This document shows, one piece after another, positions 1-6,253 of a stretch of DNA of 6,824 bases (positions within the stretch are counted from its first letter, which is position 1; the number at the start of each line of letters is the position of its first letter). Source of the stretch: Clostridia bacterium. Lineage in GTDB: Bacteria; Bacillota; Clostridia; Christensenellales; Borkfalkiaceae. Location: positions 1 to 6,824 of the forward strand of contig JAFVRU010000143.1 in assembly GCA_017504065.1 (NCBI GenBank). Reading direction: 5' to 3'. The notes under the pieces are model-generated. The model saw only the letters and a list, made by a program, of their open reading frames with translations. It had not been told where the DNA came from and searched no databases. Made by a program: the position numbers and the translations under genes.

Positions 1-54
1 GAACCCGAGCCCGAGCCTGAACCCGAGCCCGAGCCTGAACCCGAGCCCGAGCCG
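1..54 (+). repeat. Three tandem 18-bp units encoding Glu-Pro repeats
   Basis: The unit GAACCCGAGCCCGAGCCT occurs at 1-18 and 19-36, and at 37-54 with only its last base changed (T to G). Each unit encodes EPEPEP. Degenerate Glu-Pro, Thr-Pro and Ile-Pro dipeptides continue to about 135. The array is cut by the window edge, so the total copy number is unknown. It is in frame, so gain or loss of units would change linker length without breaking the protein. Confidence 0.9.
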
Positions 55-1485
55 ACTCCGACTCCCGAACCTGAACCCGAGCCAACGCCCGAACCTACTC
101 CGATTCCCGAACCCACTCCGAGCGAGCCTGACCCGAACAAGACGGTCGAACGCACGGAAACGGATGAGATCGGGCATAAAATCGCGCACTATACGGACGG
201 CACGAAAGAAGATTTGGGCAGAGCGGTTGCGCTGGATTTTTCCACGCCGCTCCCGTCCGAACAATACGGCTATAACTATTTTGCAACGTTAGAAATCGGT
301 ACGGGGCTGCAAGCGTTTTACGACGAGATGTATACGCTTTGCACGGAGTTTCACGATTCCGAGCGGGAAGTTACGGATTCCAACCGCATTATCGGAAAGA
401 TCAATTACGCCGAAAAGGGCTTGACGTTGGAACAAGCGTATGCGGTTTGGTCGATTTTCCGCAAAGAGAATCCCGCGTATTTTTGGGTAGACAATTCGCT
501 GTTGAAAGACAGCGCGTATTTACATATCCGCATTGAAGCGGACTACGTAGCGTACGCCGACCGTTTGTATACGCAACGCGCAATCGAAACGTTCGCGCTC
601 GATTGCGATCGGTACGTGAGCACGTTGACGACGGAAACGGAACGGGCGTTGACGGTGTACGATTATTTGATCGAGAAGATCGAATACGCTTATGAATCGG
701 ACGGCGTAACGGCGGAAGACGCGACTTGGGCGCACAATGCCGCAGGCGGCGCGTTGTACGGGTTGGGCGTTTGCGAAACGTATGCTGAAACGTATGATTA
801 TTTTTGCGGGTTGTTCGGTTTGGAATGCTTGAACGTAACGGGGCTCGCGGGGGATTTTTCGTCGACGGACAATTACGGCAGACACGCCTGGAACGTCGTG
901 GAGATCGATGGCGTTTGGTATACGATTGACGCCACTTGGGGGGACGCGAAATACTTGTCGCGGCAATGGTTTGGAAAATCTGCGACGGAGTTTGCGGAAA
1001 CGCATAGGGCGTATTCGCCCGAAACGGGCTGGGGTATGGACTACCAATACACGCTACCCACGCTGTCGGAATCGCTTTCGTCGCCCGTAGCCGTTTGGGA
1101 AGAAAACGGCGAAGCTACGATGTATATGTCCTTAGATAAAGCGTTCCAAAAAATGACGAATGCGGCAGGCAGGTATGAGATCAATTTGTATCCGCAAACG
1201 AAAATCAGCAAAGAAACGGGCGCGGTGATCTATGGCGACGGGGCGAGTTTTTCCGCTCCCTTGCCGACGGTGGCGAGTTTGACGTTCATCGGTTTGCGCG
1301 TGGAGCTGGAAGACGGGGAATACGCGCTCGCAAAGCTTAACACGGATACGGACGTAACGCTTGCGGGCAACGTAACGCTCGAGAACGTGATTTGGTCCGT
1401 TCGGACGTTGGAAAAAAGCGGGTATACGCTAACGACGAAAGGCGAAGGCTCGAAAGTGGAAGAAACGTACGGCGTTTTGGAATGA
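1..1485 (+). CDS. Transglutaminase-like domain protein with Glu-Pro repeat linker, 5' partial
   Basis: The reading frame is open from base 1 to the TGA at 1483-1485, so 494 residues are visible and the true start lies upstream. A TTG near 214 can be read as a start but has no good ribosome binding site, and the frame stays open before it. Residues 1 to about 46 are a Glu-Pro/Thr-Pro linker. Residues about 95-250 are mixed helical sequence. The transglutaminase-like core follows, with Cys258 in GVCETYA, His295 in RHAWNVV and Asp310 in YTIDATW, the triad of the papain-like transglutaminase fold. Residues about 350-494 look beta-rich and end in turns such as DVTLAGNVTLENV; I do not recognise this part. 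There is no LPXTG motif or C-terminal membrane segment. Proline-rich linkers of this kind usually join domains of secreted or wall proteins, so an exported protein acting on peptides or cell-surface protein is inferred. The signal peptide would be off-window. The fold is fairly sure; the substrate is unknown. Confidence 0.85.
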   Translation, partial: EPEPEPEPEPEPEPEPEPTPTPEPEPEPTPEPTPIPEPTPSEPDPNKTVERTETDEIGHKIAHYTDGTKEDLGRAVALDFSTPLPSEQYGYNYFATLEIGTGLQAFYDEMYTLCTEFHDSEREVTDSNRIIGKINYAEKGLTLEQAYAVWSIFRKENPAYFWVDNSLLKDSAYLHIRIEADYVAYADRLYTQRAIETFALDCDRYVSTLTTETERALTVYDYLIEKIEYAYESDGVTAEDATWAHNAAGGALYGLGVCETYAETYDYFCGLFGLECLNVTGLAGDFSSTDNYGRHAWNVVEIDGVWYTIDATWGDAKYLSRQWFGKSATEFAETHRAYSPETGWGMDYQYTLPTLSESLSSPVAVWEENGEATMYMSLDKAFQKMTNAAGRYEINLYPQTKISKETGAVIYGDGASFSAPLPTVASLTFIGLRVELEDGEYALAKLNTDTDVTLAGNVTLENVIWSVRTLEKSGYTLTTKGEGSKVEETYGVLE

Positions 1486-1503
1486 AAATTGTCGAAAATC
1501 TTG

Positions 1504-1530
1504 CCGATCGCGTTTAAGCGCGCGGTTTTT
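1504..1530 (+). terminator. Intrinsic terminator after the transglutaminase-like gene
   Basis: CCG at 1504-1506 pairs with CGG at 1523-1525, and CGCG at 1509-1512 pairs with CGCG at 1519-1522. A two-base AT bulge sits on the 5' side and the loop is TTTAAG. Five T residues (1526-1530) follow at once. It lies 18 bases after the stop codon at 1485 and separates this gene from the suf operon. Confidence 0.7.
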
Positions 1531-1540
1531 GCGGTATAAA
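1513..1540 (+). promoter_or_regulatory. Possible weak promoter for the suf operon
   Basis: TATAAA at 1535-1540 is a fair -10 element. The best partner 16 bases upstream is TTTAAG at 1513-1518, only 3 of 6 matches to TTGACA and lying in the terminator loop. An alternative -10, TAGAAT at 1564-1569, lies inside the inverted repeat at 1558-1576 with TGAAAC (1541-1546) 17 bases upstream, but it would leave a leader of only about ten bases. A promoter is expected here because a terminator precedes the operon; which hexamers are used is uncertain. Confidence 0.3.
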
Positions 1541-1557
1541 TGAAACGAGAGAAAAAT

Positions 1558-1576
1558 TTTCCGTAGAATACGGAAA
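1558..1576 (+). promoter_or_regulatory. 19-bp inverted repeat just before the sufC ribosome binding site
   Basis: The arms TTTCCGTA (1558-1565) and TACGGAAA (1569-1576) are exact reverse complements, separated by GAA. The repeat ends two bases before the weak ribosome binding site GGGTGG (1578-1583) of sufC, whose ATG is at 1588. As DNA it could be an operator overlapping a possible -10 element; as RNA it would be an 8-bp hairpin abutting the ribosome binding site. No T-run follows, so it is not a terminator. The symmetry is seen directly; the regulatory role is inferred. Confidence 0.5.
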
Positions 1577-1587
1577 CGGGTGGTACT

Positions 1588-2307
1588 ATGTTAGAACTGA
1601 AAAACGTAAGCTATCGGGTTTCGGACGAACTCGGAGAAAAATACATTTTGAAAGACGTCAACTTGCAGCTCGACGAGCGGTTTGTGGCGTTCACAGGCCC
1701 GAACGGCGGCGGGAAATCCACGCTTGCGAAAGTCATTGCGGGGATCATCAAACCGACTTCGGGTAGGATTTATTTCGACGGCGAAGACATTACCGACCTT
1801 TCGATCACCGAGCGGGCAAAGCGCGGGATTTCCTACGCATTCCAACAACCCGTGCGGTTCAAGGGCTTGACGGTGCGCGATTTGATCAACGTTGCGGCGG
1901 GCAAGAATACGAAAGTTTCCGACGCCTGCGCATATCTTTCCGAAGTGGGGTTGTGCGCGAGAGATTATCTCGACCGCGAAGTCAACGCGTCCCTTTCGGG
2001 CGGGGAGCTCAAACGTATCGAGATCGCGACGATCTTGGCTCGTTCGACCAAGCTTTCCGTGTTCGACGAGCCGGAAGCGGGGATCGATCTTTGGAGCTTT
2101 GGGAACTTGATCAAAGTATTCCAAAACATGTACGAAAAAACGCAGGGGAATATTTTGATTATTTCCCATCAGGAACGCATTTTGAATATAGCGGATAAGA
2201 TCGTAGTGATTGCGGACGGGCAAGTGCAAAACGTCGGGAAGAAAGAAGAAGTTTTGCCGAAGCTGCTCGGGAAAGACGCTTGTCCCGTTTTGACGGAGAA
2301 AATGTAA
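1588..2307 (+). CDS. sufC: SufC, ATPase of the SUF Fe-S cluster assembly complex
   Basis: This 239-residue ABC-type ATPase would be a soluble cytoplasmic protein. It has Walker A GPNGGGKST (37-45), the Q-loop in YAFQQP (Gln86/Gln87), signature LSGGELKR (136-143), Walker B LSVFDE (156-161) with the D-loop region EAGID (163-167), and the switch His194 in IISHQ. There is no membrane segment, and the length fits SufC (about 240-260). In SUF systems SufC dimerises on ATP binding and drives rearrangement of the SufB/SufD scaffold. The next gene encodes that scaffold only 15 bases downstream, which separates SufC from ordinary transporter ATPases. The DEPEAGID form of Walker B is, as I recall, typical of the compact two-gene SUF (SMS-like) systems of anaerobes. 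The start at 1588 matches the family N-terminus (MLELKNV). The ribosome binding site GGGTGG with a 4-base gap is weak. Confidence 0.93.
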   Translation: MLELKNVSYRVSDELGEKYILKDVNLQLDERFVAFTGPNGGGKSTLAKVIAGIIKPTSGRIYFDGEDITDLSITERAKRGISYAFQQPVRFKGLTVRDLINVAAGKNTKVSDACAYLSEVGLCARDYLDREVNASLSGGELKRIEIATILARSTKLSVFDEPEAGIDLWSFGNLIKVFQNMYEKTQGNILIISHQERILNIADKIVVIADGQVQNVGKKEEVLPKLLGKDACPVLTEKM

Positions 2308-2322
2308 GGGGGCAAAGGAAAG

Positions 2323-3249
2323 ATGGATGCAATCGAAAAGGATTTATTGTTAAAAATCGCCGATTTGCACGGCGTACCCGAAGGAGCGTATAACATTCGC
2401 GGCAATGGCGAAGCATTGGGCAGAAACACGACGGCGAATATCGATATCGTCAGCAAAACGGACGGGAAATCGGGGATTGATATTTATATCAAACCCGACA
2501 CGAAAAAGGAAAGCGTGCATATCCCCGTCATCATCAGCAAAGTCGGACACCAAGTAATGGTGTATAACGATTTCCATATCGGCGAGAACGCCGACGTCGT
2601 AATCGTCGCAGGCTGTGGAATTCATAACTGCGGCGGCATGGACATGACTTCCCGCCACGACGGCGTGCATACCTTCTACGTCGGCAAAAACGCGAAGATC
2701 AAGTACGTGGAAAAACATTACGGCGAAGGGGACGGCAACGGCTCTAACGTGATGAACCCCGAAACGGTCGTATACTTGGACGAAGGCGCGCGGATGGAAA
2801 TGGAAACCACCCAAATCAAGGGCATCGATTCCACCAAACGTATTACCAAAGCGACCTTGAAATCGGGCGCGGAGTTTATCGTGAAAGAGAAGCTCTATAC
2901 GCACGGCAAACAGGAAGCGGACACCGATTTCGTGATCGACATGGACGGCGAAGGCTGCCGCGCGGACGTAATGTCCCGTTCGGTAGCGGCGGATTCGTCC
3001 AAGCAACGCTTCGTTTCGACGATGAACGGCAACGCGCCCTGTTACGGGCATACCGAATGCGACGCGATCATCATGCACGACGCTTCGGTTACCGCTGCGC
3101 CCTGCCTTTCGGCGAATCACGTGGACGCGGAACTCATTCACGAAGCGGCGATTGGGAAAATCGCAGGTGAACAGCTTGTCAAGCTCATGACTTTGGGCTT
3201 GACGGAAAAGGAAGCGGAAGAACAGATTTTGCGCGGATTTTTACACTAA
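2323..3249 (+). CDS. sufB: Short SufB/SufD-family Fe-S cluster scaffold protein
   Basis: The product has 308 residues, against roughly 420-495 for E. coli SufD and SufB; the N-terminal region of the long forms is missing, as in minimal SUF (SMS-type) systems. Residues about 60-245 should form the SufB/SufD beta-helix core. The C-terminus carries GHTECD (242-247), then IHEAAIGKIAGEQL (272-285), matching the HEATTS.IGEDQL region of SufB. His273-Glu274 resemble the SufB His-Glu pair; SufD has His-Gly. By my alignment from memory, the E. coli SufB Cys405 position is Ala264 here, and the nearest cysteine is Cys261 in APCLSAN. Other cysteines are Cys98 and Cys103 (AGCGIHNCGG), Cys212, Cys240 and Cys246. 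It is translated with sufC (15-base gap, AAGGGGG and AAAGGA upstream of ATG). One protein presumably replaces the SufB-SufD pair as a homodimer. The family call is firm; the B versus D label is a judgement. Confidence 0.88.
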   Translation: MDAIEKDLLLKIADLHGVPEGAYNIRGNGEALGRNTTANIDIVSKTDGKSGIDIYIKPDTKKESVHIPVIISKVGHQVMVYNDFHIGENADVVIVAGCGIHNCGGMDMTSRHDGVHTFYVGKNAKIKYVEKHYGEGDGNGSNVMNPETVVYLDEGARMEMETTQIKGIDSTKRITKATLKSGAEFIVKEKLYTHGKQEADTDFVIDMDGEGCRADVMSRSVAADSSKQRFVSTMNGNAPCYGHTECDAIIMHDASVTAAPCLSANHVDAELIHEAAIGKIAGEQLVKLMTLGLTEKEAEEQILRGFLH

Positions 3250-3283
3250 AAATAATAAAAAGAAGAATAAAGGAGATACAACT

Positions 3284-4663
3284 ATGAGCGAATTGGCTTA
3301 CAAAAGAACGAACGTGTACGAAACGGCGGACGAAAAACTCATGAAAGAGATTTTCGATTACGCGGAAGGCTACAAGACCTTTATCGACGCGGGCAAAACG
3401 GAACGCGAAACGTGCGCGTACGTACAGGAACAAGCGGAGAAAATGGGCTATAAGCCCTTTGCATTCGGGCAAACGCTGAAAGCGGGGGATAAGATCTACT
3501 ACAACAACCGCGGCAAGAACATTTATTTGGTCAAGATCGGTACGGCGGACGTTGCGGAAGAAGGAATTCGAATCCTTGCGGCGCACATTGACAGCCCGCG
3601 CGTGGACTTGAAACAAGTTCCTTTGTACGAATCGGAAGGAATCGCGTTCGGGAAAACGCATTATTACGGCGGAATTCGTAAATACCAATGGGCGACGATT
3701 CCCCTTGCGTTGCACGGCGTCGTAGCGTTGGCGGACGGAAGCGTGATCAACGTCAAGATCGGGGAAGGCGAAAACGACCCCGTTTTCTACATCAGCGATT
3801 TGTTACCCCACTTGGCTGCGAAGCAAAACGCGAAGCCCTTGGGCGAAGCGATCGGGGGCGAAGATCTCAATATTTGGTTCGGGAATATTCCCTACACGGC
3901 TGCAAAAGACGACAAGGATAAGACGGTCAAAGAAAATCTCTTGAAGATTTTGAACGAAAAATACGGCATGAACGAAGCGGATTTCTTGAGCGCGGAGCTT
4001 TCGCTTGTCCCTGCTTATAACGCAAAAGACATCGGGTTCGACCGCGGTTTGATCGGCGCGTACGGACACGACGACAGAGTTTGCTCCTATCCCGCCTACA
4101 CGGCGCTTTTCGACGCGCAATCGGACAAACACACGGTCATGGTCGTGCTTGCGGACAAGGAAGAAATTGGCAGTGAAGGCACGACGGGTATGCAAAGCGC
4201 GGTATTTACCGATTTGATCGACGAGATCGCGCGTTCGTTCGGTACGACGTCTGCGCGCGTTCGTTCCAAGTCCAAGTGCTTGTCTGCGGACGTCAACGCG
4301 GGTTTTGATCCCAACTATCCCGAAGTATTGGAAAAACTCAATTCTTCCTACGTATCCTGCGGCGCTTGCGTAACCAAGTTCACGGGCGCGCGCGGCAAGA
4401 GCGGTTCTTCGGACGCGGACGCGGAATACGTCGGGTATTTGCGGAAGCTGTTCGACGACAACGGCGTTATTTGGCAAACGGGCGAACTCGGTAAAGTAGA
4501 CGTCGGCGGCGGCGGTACGGTAGCCAAATACATCGCGAAAATGAATATCGACACGATCGATATCGGCGTGCCCGTAATTTCCATGCACGCGCCTTACGAA
4601 GTCATTTCCAAGGCGGACTTGTACGAAGAATACCTTGCGTTTAAGGCGTTTATTATCGGTTAA
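3284..4663 (+). CDS. apeA: M18 family aminopeptidase, ApeA-type
   Basis: This 459-residue cytosolic zinc metallopeptidase belongs to the aspartyl-aminopeptidase family (M18), whose members remove N-terminal residues, often Asp or Glu, and form large dodecameric shells. Expected catalytic features are all present: His101 in AAHIDSPR, bridging Asp264 in GHDDR, Glu293-Glu294 in DKEEIGS (general base and metal ligand), Asp336 in SADVNAGFDPNYP, and His435 in ISMHAPYE. Length and the DKEEIGSEG form fit the ApeA subgroup rather than ApeB. The start at 3284 is set by a strong AAAGGAGAT (3269-3277) eight bases upstream. It follows sufB by 34 bases with no terminator between, so it is probably co-transcribed with sufCB, and it ends at the shared palindrome at 4686-4713. 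No functional link between peptide trimming and Fe-S assembly is evident; the pairing may be one of convenience. No signal peptide or membrane segment is seen. Confidence 0.93.
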   Translation: MSELAYKRTNVYETADEKLMKEIFDYAEGYKTFIDAGKTERETCAYVQEQAEKMGYKPFAFGQTLKAGDKIYYNNRGKNIYLVKIGTADVAEEGIRILAAHIDSPRVDLKQVPLYESEGIAFGKTHYYGGIRKYQWATIPLALHGVVALADGSVINVKIGEGENDPVFYISDLLPHLAAKQNAKPLGEAIGGEDLNIWFGNIPYTAAKDDKDKTVKENLLKILNEKYGMNEADFLSAELSLVPAYNAKDIGFDRGLIGAYGHDDRVCSYPAYTALFDAQSDKHTVMVVLADKEEIGSEGTTGMQSAVFTDLIDEIARSFGTTSARVRSKSKCLSADVNAGFDPNYPEVLEKLNSSYVSCGACVTKFTGARGKSGSSDADAEYVGYLRKLFDDNGVIWQTGELGKVDVGGGGTVAKYIAKMNIDTIDIGVPVISMHAPYEVISKADLYEEYLAFKAFIIG

Positions 4664-4681
4664 TCGGTTGGATTGAACATG

Positions 4682-4725
4682 AAAAGCCCCGTCGGCAAGC
4701 TTGCCGACGGGGCGATTTTGCTTTT
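4682..4725. terminator. Bidirectional intrinsic terminator, perfect 28-bp palindrome
   Basis: Bases 4686-4713 are perfectly self-complementary, with 14-base arms; the left arm is GCCCCGTCGGCAAG. AAAA (4682-4685) lies to the left and ATTTTGCTTTT (4715-4725) to the right, so the RNA from either strand gives a GC-rich hairpin followed by U residues. It sits between the convergent stops of apeA (4663) and apeB (4741) and should end both transcripts. Confidence 0.9.
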
Positions 4726-4740
4726 AGGGATTAGCGTAAA

Positions 4741-6012
4741 TTATCGTACGTGGATTCCGGTTTCATCGACGAGAATTTCCGAAGAATAGAATTCCGTCAA
4801 TGCCTTTGTCATCATTTCATAATCGGCTTTTGCAAAACACTCGCACGCGGAATGCATCGCAAGCTGCGCGATCCCGATATCTACGGACATCACGCTCACG
4901 TGCGCAAGCGAGATCGAACCGAGCGTTCCGCCGCTTTGCGCGTCCGAACGGTTAAAGAAGCTTTGATAAGCAACGCCCGCGTGGTCGAATACCGTTTTCG
5001 CAACCGCGGCGGACATACCGTCCGTGGTATACGCTTTGTTTGCATGCGATTTGATCACGATCCCGCCGCCCATCACCGCTTTGTTGGTGGGGTCGCTCTT
5101 TTCAGGATGATTGGGGTGTACGGCGTGCGCGTTGTCCACCGAGAATAGGAACGATGAAGCCAGAGCCTTGTAATATTCGTTGTCGTCGAAGCGGAGCGCA
5201 TAGGCAATCCGCCGTAATACATTCTCCAAGAAATCGCTGCCCGCGCCCTGCAAAGTGCGGCTACCGACTTCTTCGTTATCCAAACAAGCCGCCACGCAAA
5301 TCCCGCCCGAAGACGTGTGCGAGATCAAGCTTTCCAAAGACGCGTAAACGCTTGTCAAATTATCGATCCGCGGCGAAGCCAAAAATTCGTCGTTCTTCCC
5401 AAACGAATAGGGCATGTCTGCGTTCACGACGAATAAATCGTGCGCAAGGATCTCGTTTTCGCCCGCCAAATCGGACAGAAAGTCCTTTTCTTCCCCCAAA
5501 GCATACAAGGGCAAAAGATCGACTTGCGGATTGACGGAGAATCCGTCGTTGACGTTACGGTTTTGGTGTACCGCTACGGACGGAATGGTAACGAGATAGG
5601 GCAAGGTAACCGTTTCGGGGTATACCCGCGTATCGTCGCGTTTGATCACGCGTCCCGCGATTTTCAACGGACGGTCGAAAAAAGAATACCAAATCCCGCC
5701 GCCGTATTTTTCCACGTTGAGCGTCGTATACGCGCCCGAACGCATTTCGGGGTTTTCTTTGACTTTGAGCGCAGGGGAGTCGGTGTGCGAAGCCACGATC
5801 TTATAGGAAAAAGCGTTTAAATCCCCGACGGTAAAGGCAATCAAGGCGCTTCCGCCGCGTTCAACAAAATATTTCCCGCCTTCGGCAAGTTCCCAATCGT
5901 CCGTTTCCGAGAGCGCTTTAAACCCGTTGCTTAAAAGGAGCGATTTGGCGTTTTCCGTCGCGTGATACGCGGTAAGGGAGTTTTTCAAAAATTCGGATAA
6001 TGCGTTAATCAT
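4741..6012 (-). CDS. apeB: M18 family aminopeptidase, ApeB-type
   Basis: From ATG at 6012-6010 the product has 423 residues, the usual size for the ApeB subgroup of M18 zinc aminopeptidases, and it begins MINALSEFLKNSLTAYHA, a typical family N-terminus. Active-site features are His76 in ASHTDSPALK, Asp217 in SPRIDNL, Glu247-Glu248 in DNEEVGS, Asp293 in VDNAHAVHPN and His387 in AMHSACE. All metal ligands and the general base are therefore present. The frame is open for 44 more codons upstream to 6144, but that stretch covers the promoter and 5' leader and is unlike the family. AAAGGA (6024-6019) six bases before the ATG supports the shorter form. It converges on apeA, from which it differs in length and motif style, so the two are old paralogues, not a fresh duplication. 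It is probably a cytosolic peptidase for short or acidic N-terminal peptides, expressed from its own promoter and possibly controlled by the neighbouring MarR protein. Confidence 0.93.
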   Translation of the reverse strand: MINALSEFLKNSLTAYHATENAKSLLLSNGFKALSETDDWELAEGGKYFVERGGSALIAFTVGDLNAFSYKIVASHTDSPALKVKENPEMRSGAYTTLNVEKYGGGIWYSFFDRPLKIAGRVIKRDDTRVYPETVTLPYLVTIPSVAVHQNRNVNDGFSVNPQVDLLPLYALGEEKDFLSDLAGENEILAHDLFVVNADMPYSFGKNDEFLASPRIDNLTSVYASLESLISHTSSGGICVAACLDNEEVGSRTLQGAGSDFLENVLRRIAYALRFDDNEYYKALASSFLFSVDNAHAVHPNHPEKSDPTNKAVMGGGIVIKSHANKAYTTDGMSAAVAKTVFDHAGVAYQSFFNRSDAQSGGTLGSISLAHVSVMSVDIGIAQLAMHSACECFAKADYEMMTKALTEFYSSEILVDETGIHVR

Positions 6013-6018
6013 AAAAAA

Positions 6019-6024
6019 TCCTTT
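6019..6024 (-). promoter_or_regulatory. Ribosome binding site fixing the apeB start
   Basis: On the minus strand AAAGGA is followed by six T residues and then the ATG at 6012. This spacing is suitable and decides in favour of the 423-residue protein over the 44-codon longer open frame. Confidence 0.75.
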
Positions 6025-6034
6025 GTTTATTTTT

Positions 6035-6062
6035 CGGGCGAGCCGAACAAAAAATGCGCCCG
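6035..6062 (-). promoter_or_regulatory. Stem-loop at the 5' end of the apeB transcript
   Basis: CGGGCG (6035-6040) and CGCCCG (6057-6062) are exact reverse complements around a 16-base loop. The predicted apeB start of transcription falls near 6063-6065, so the mRNA would begin almost directly with this GC stem, in a leader that is otherwise A/U rich. The ribosome binding site lies ten bases beyond the stem and stays free. A 5'-end hairpin commonly protects mRNA from decay; that role is inferred here. Confidence 0.5.
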
Positions 6063-6069
6063 TATCAAT

Positions 6070-6098
6070 ATTGTAACACGTTTTCTTGCGTTTGACAA
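6070..6098 (-). promoter_or_regulatory. apeB: Sigma-A type promoter of apeB
   Basis: On the minus strand the -35 is TTGTCA (6098-6093, 5 of 6) and the -10 is TACAAT (6075-6070, 5 of 6), with a 17-base spacer. The predicted start near 6063-6065 gives a leader of about 50 bases. It is the only well-matched promoter upstream of apeB. Confidence 0.75.
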
Positions 6099-6107
6099 GC
6101 TTTTCAA
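6092..6107. promoter_or_regulatory. Candidate operator over the apeB -35 element
   Basis: TTGACAAGCTTTTCAA reads as TTGA-N8-TCAA, with an inner AAGCTT palindrome and one mismatched pair. It covers the apeB -35 hexamer (6093-6098). The same pattern with identical spacing recurs over the marR -35 at 6254-6269 (12 of 16 bases equal). The size and twofold symmetry suit a MarR dimer, and a marR gene is adjacent. Binding is inferred. Confidence 0.45.
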
Positions 6108-6253
6108 GGAAAAATTTGCTATGGAAAAAATTGTTTTTTGACAAAACTTTGTTTTTTTCTTCACAAACGTATCACATTCTTGCTGTATACTAAAAAACGG
6201 ATAAAAAAAGCCGAAAAAGTAGCGGAAAATATTTGTGTTTTGTTGTAAAATTC

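Noticed and set aside
1..54. CRISPR-like or non-coding tandem repeat
   Set aside because: The units are contiguous without spacers, in frame, and encode Glu-Pro dipeptides continuous with the protein.
2350..3141. Long antisense open frame (263 codons) opposite sufB
   Set aside because: It is Arg/Val/His-rich shadow sequence produced by the codon bias of sufB, has no ribosome binding site, and the sense frame has clear family motifs. The same reasoning removes the open frames opposite the transglutaminase gene (520-1047), sufC (1591-2229), apeA (3803-4588) and marR (6403-6723).
4750..5820. Plus-strand open frames across apeB
   Set aside because: They overlap one another, are basic and low in sense, and lie fully inside apeB, which has every M18 motif.
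6035..6062. Riboswitch or terminator in the apeB leader
   Set aside because: The leader is only about 50 bases with one simple stem, followed on the mRNA by A residues, not a T-run; there is no room for an aptamer.
6121..6141. Six-codon ATG frame with an AAGGA upstream, resembling a leader peptide
   Set aside because: It lies in A/T-rich DNA where such matches are common, has no attenuator hairpin after it, and lies upstream of the strong marR promoter, so it would not be in that mRNA.
6160..6191. Second promoter for marR: TTCACA and TATACT
   Set aside because: The spacer is 20 bases, too long for sigma-A, and the perfect promoter at 6254-6283 lies closer to the gene.
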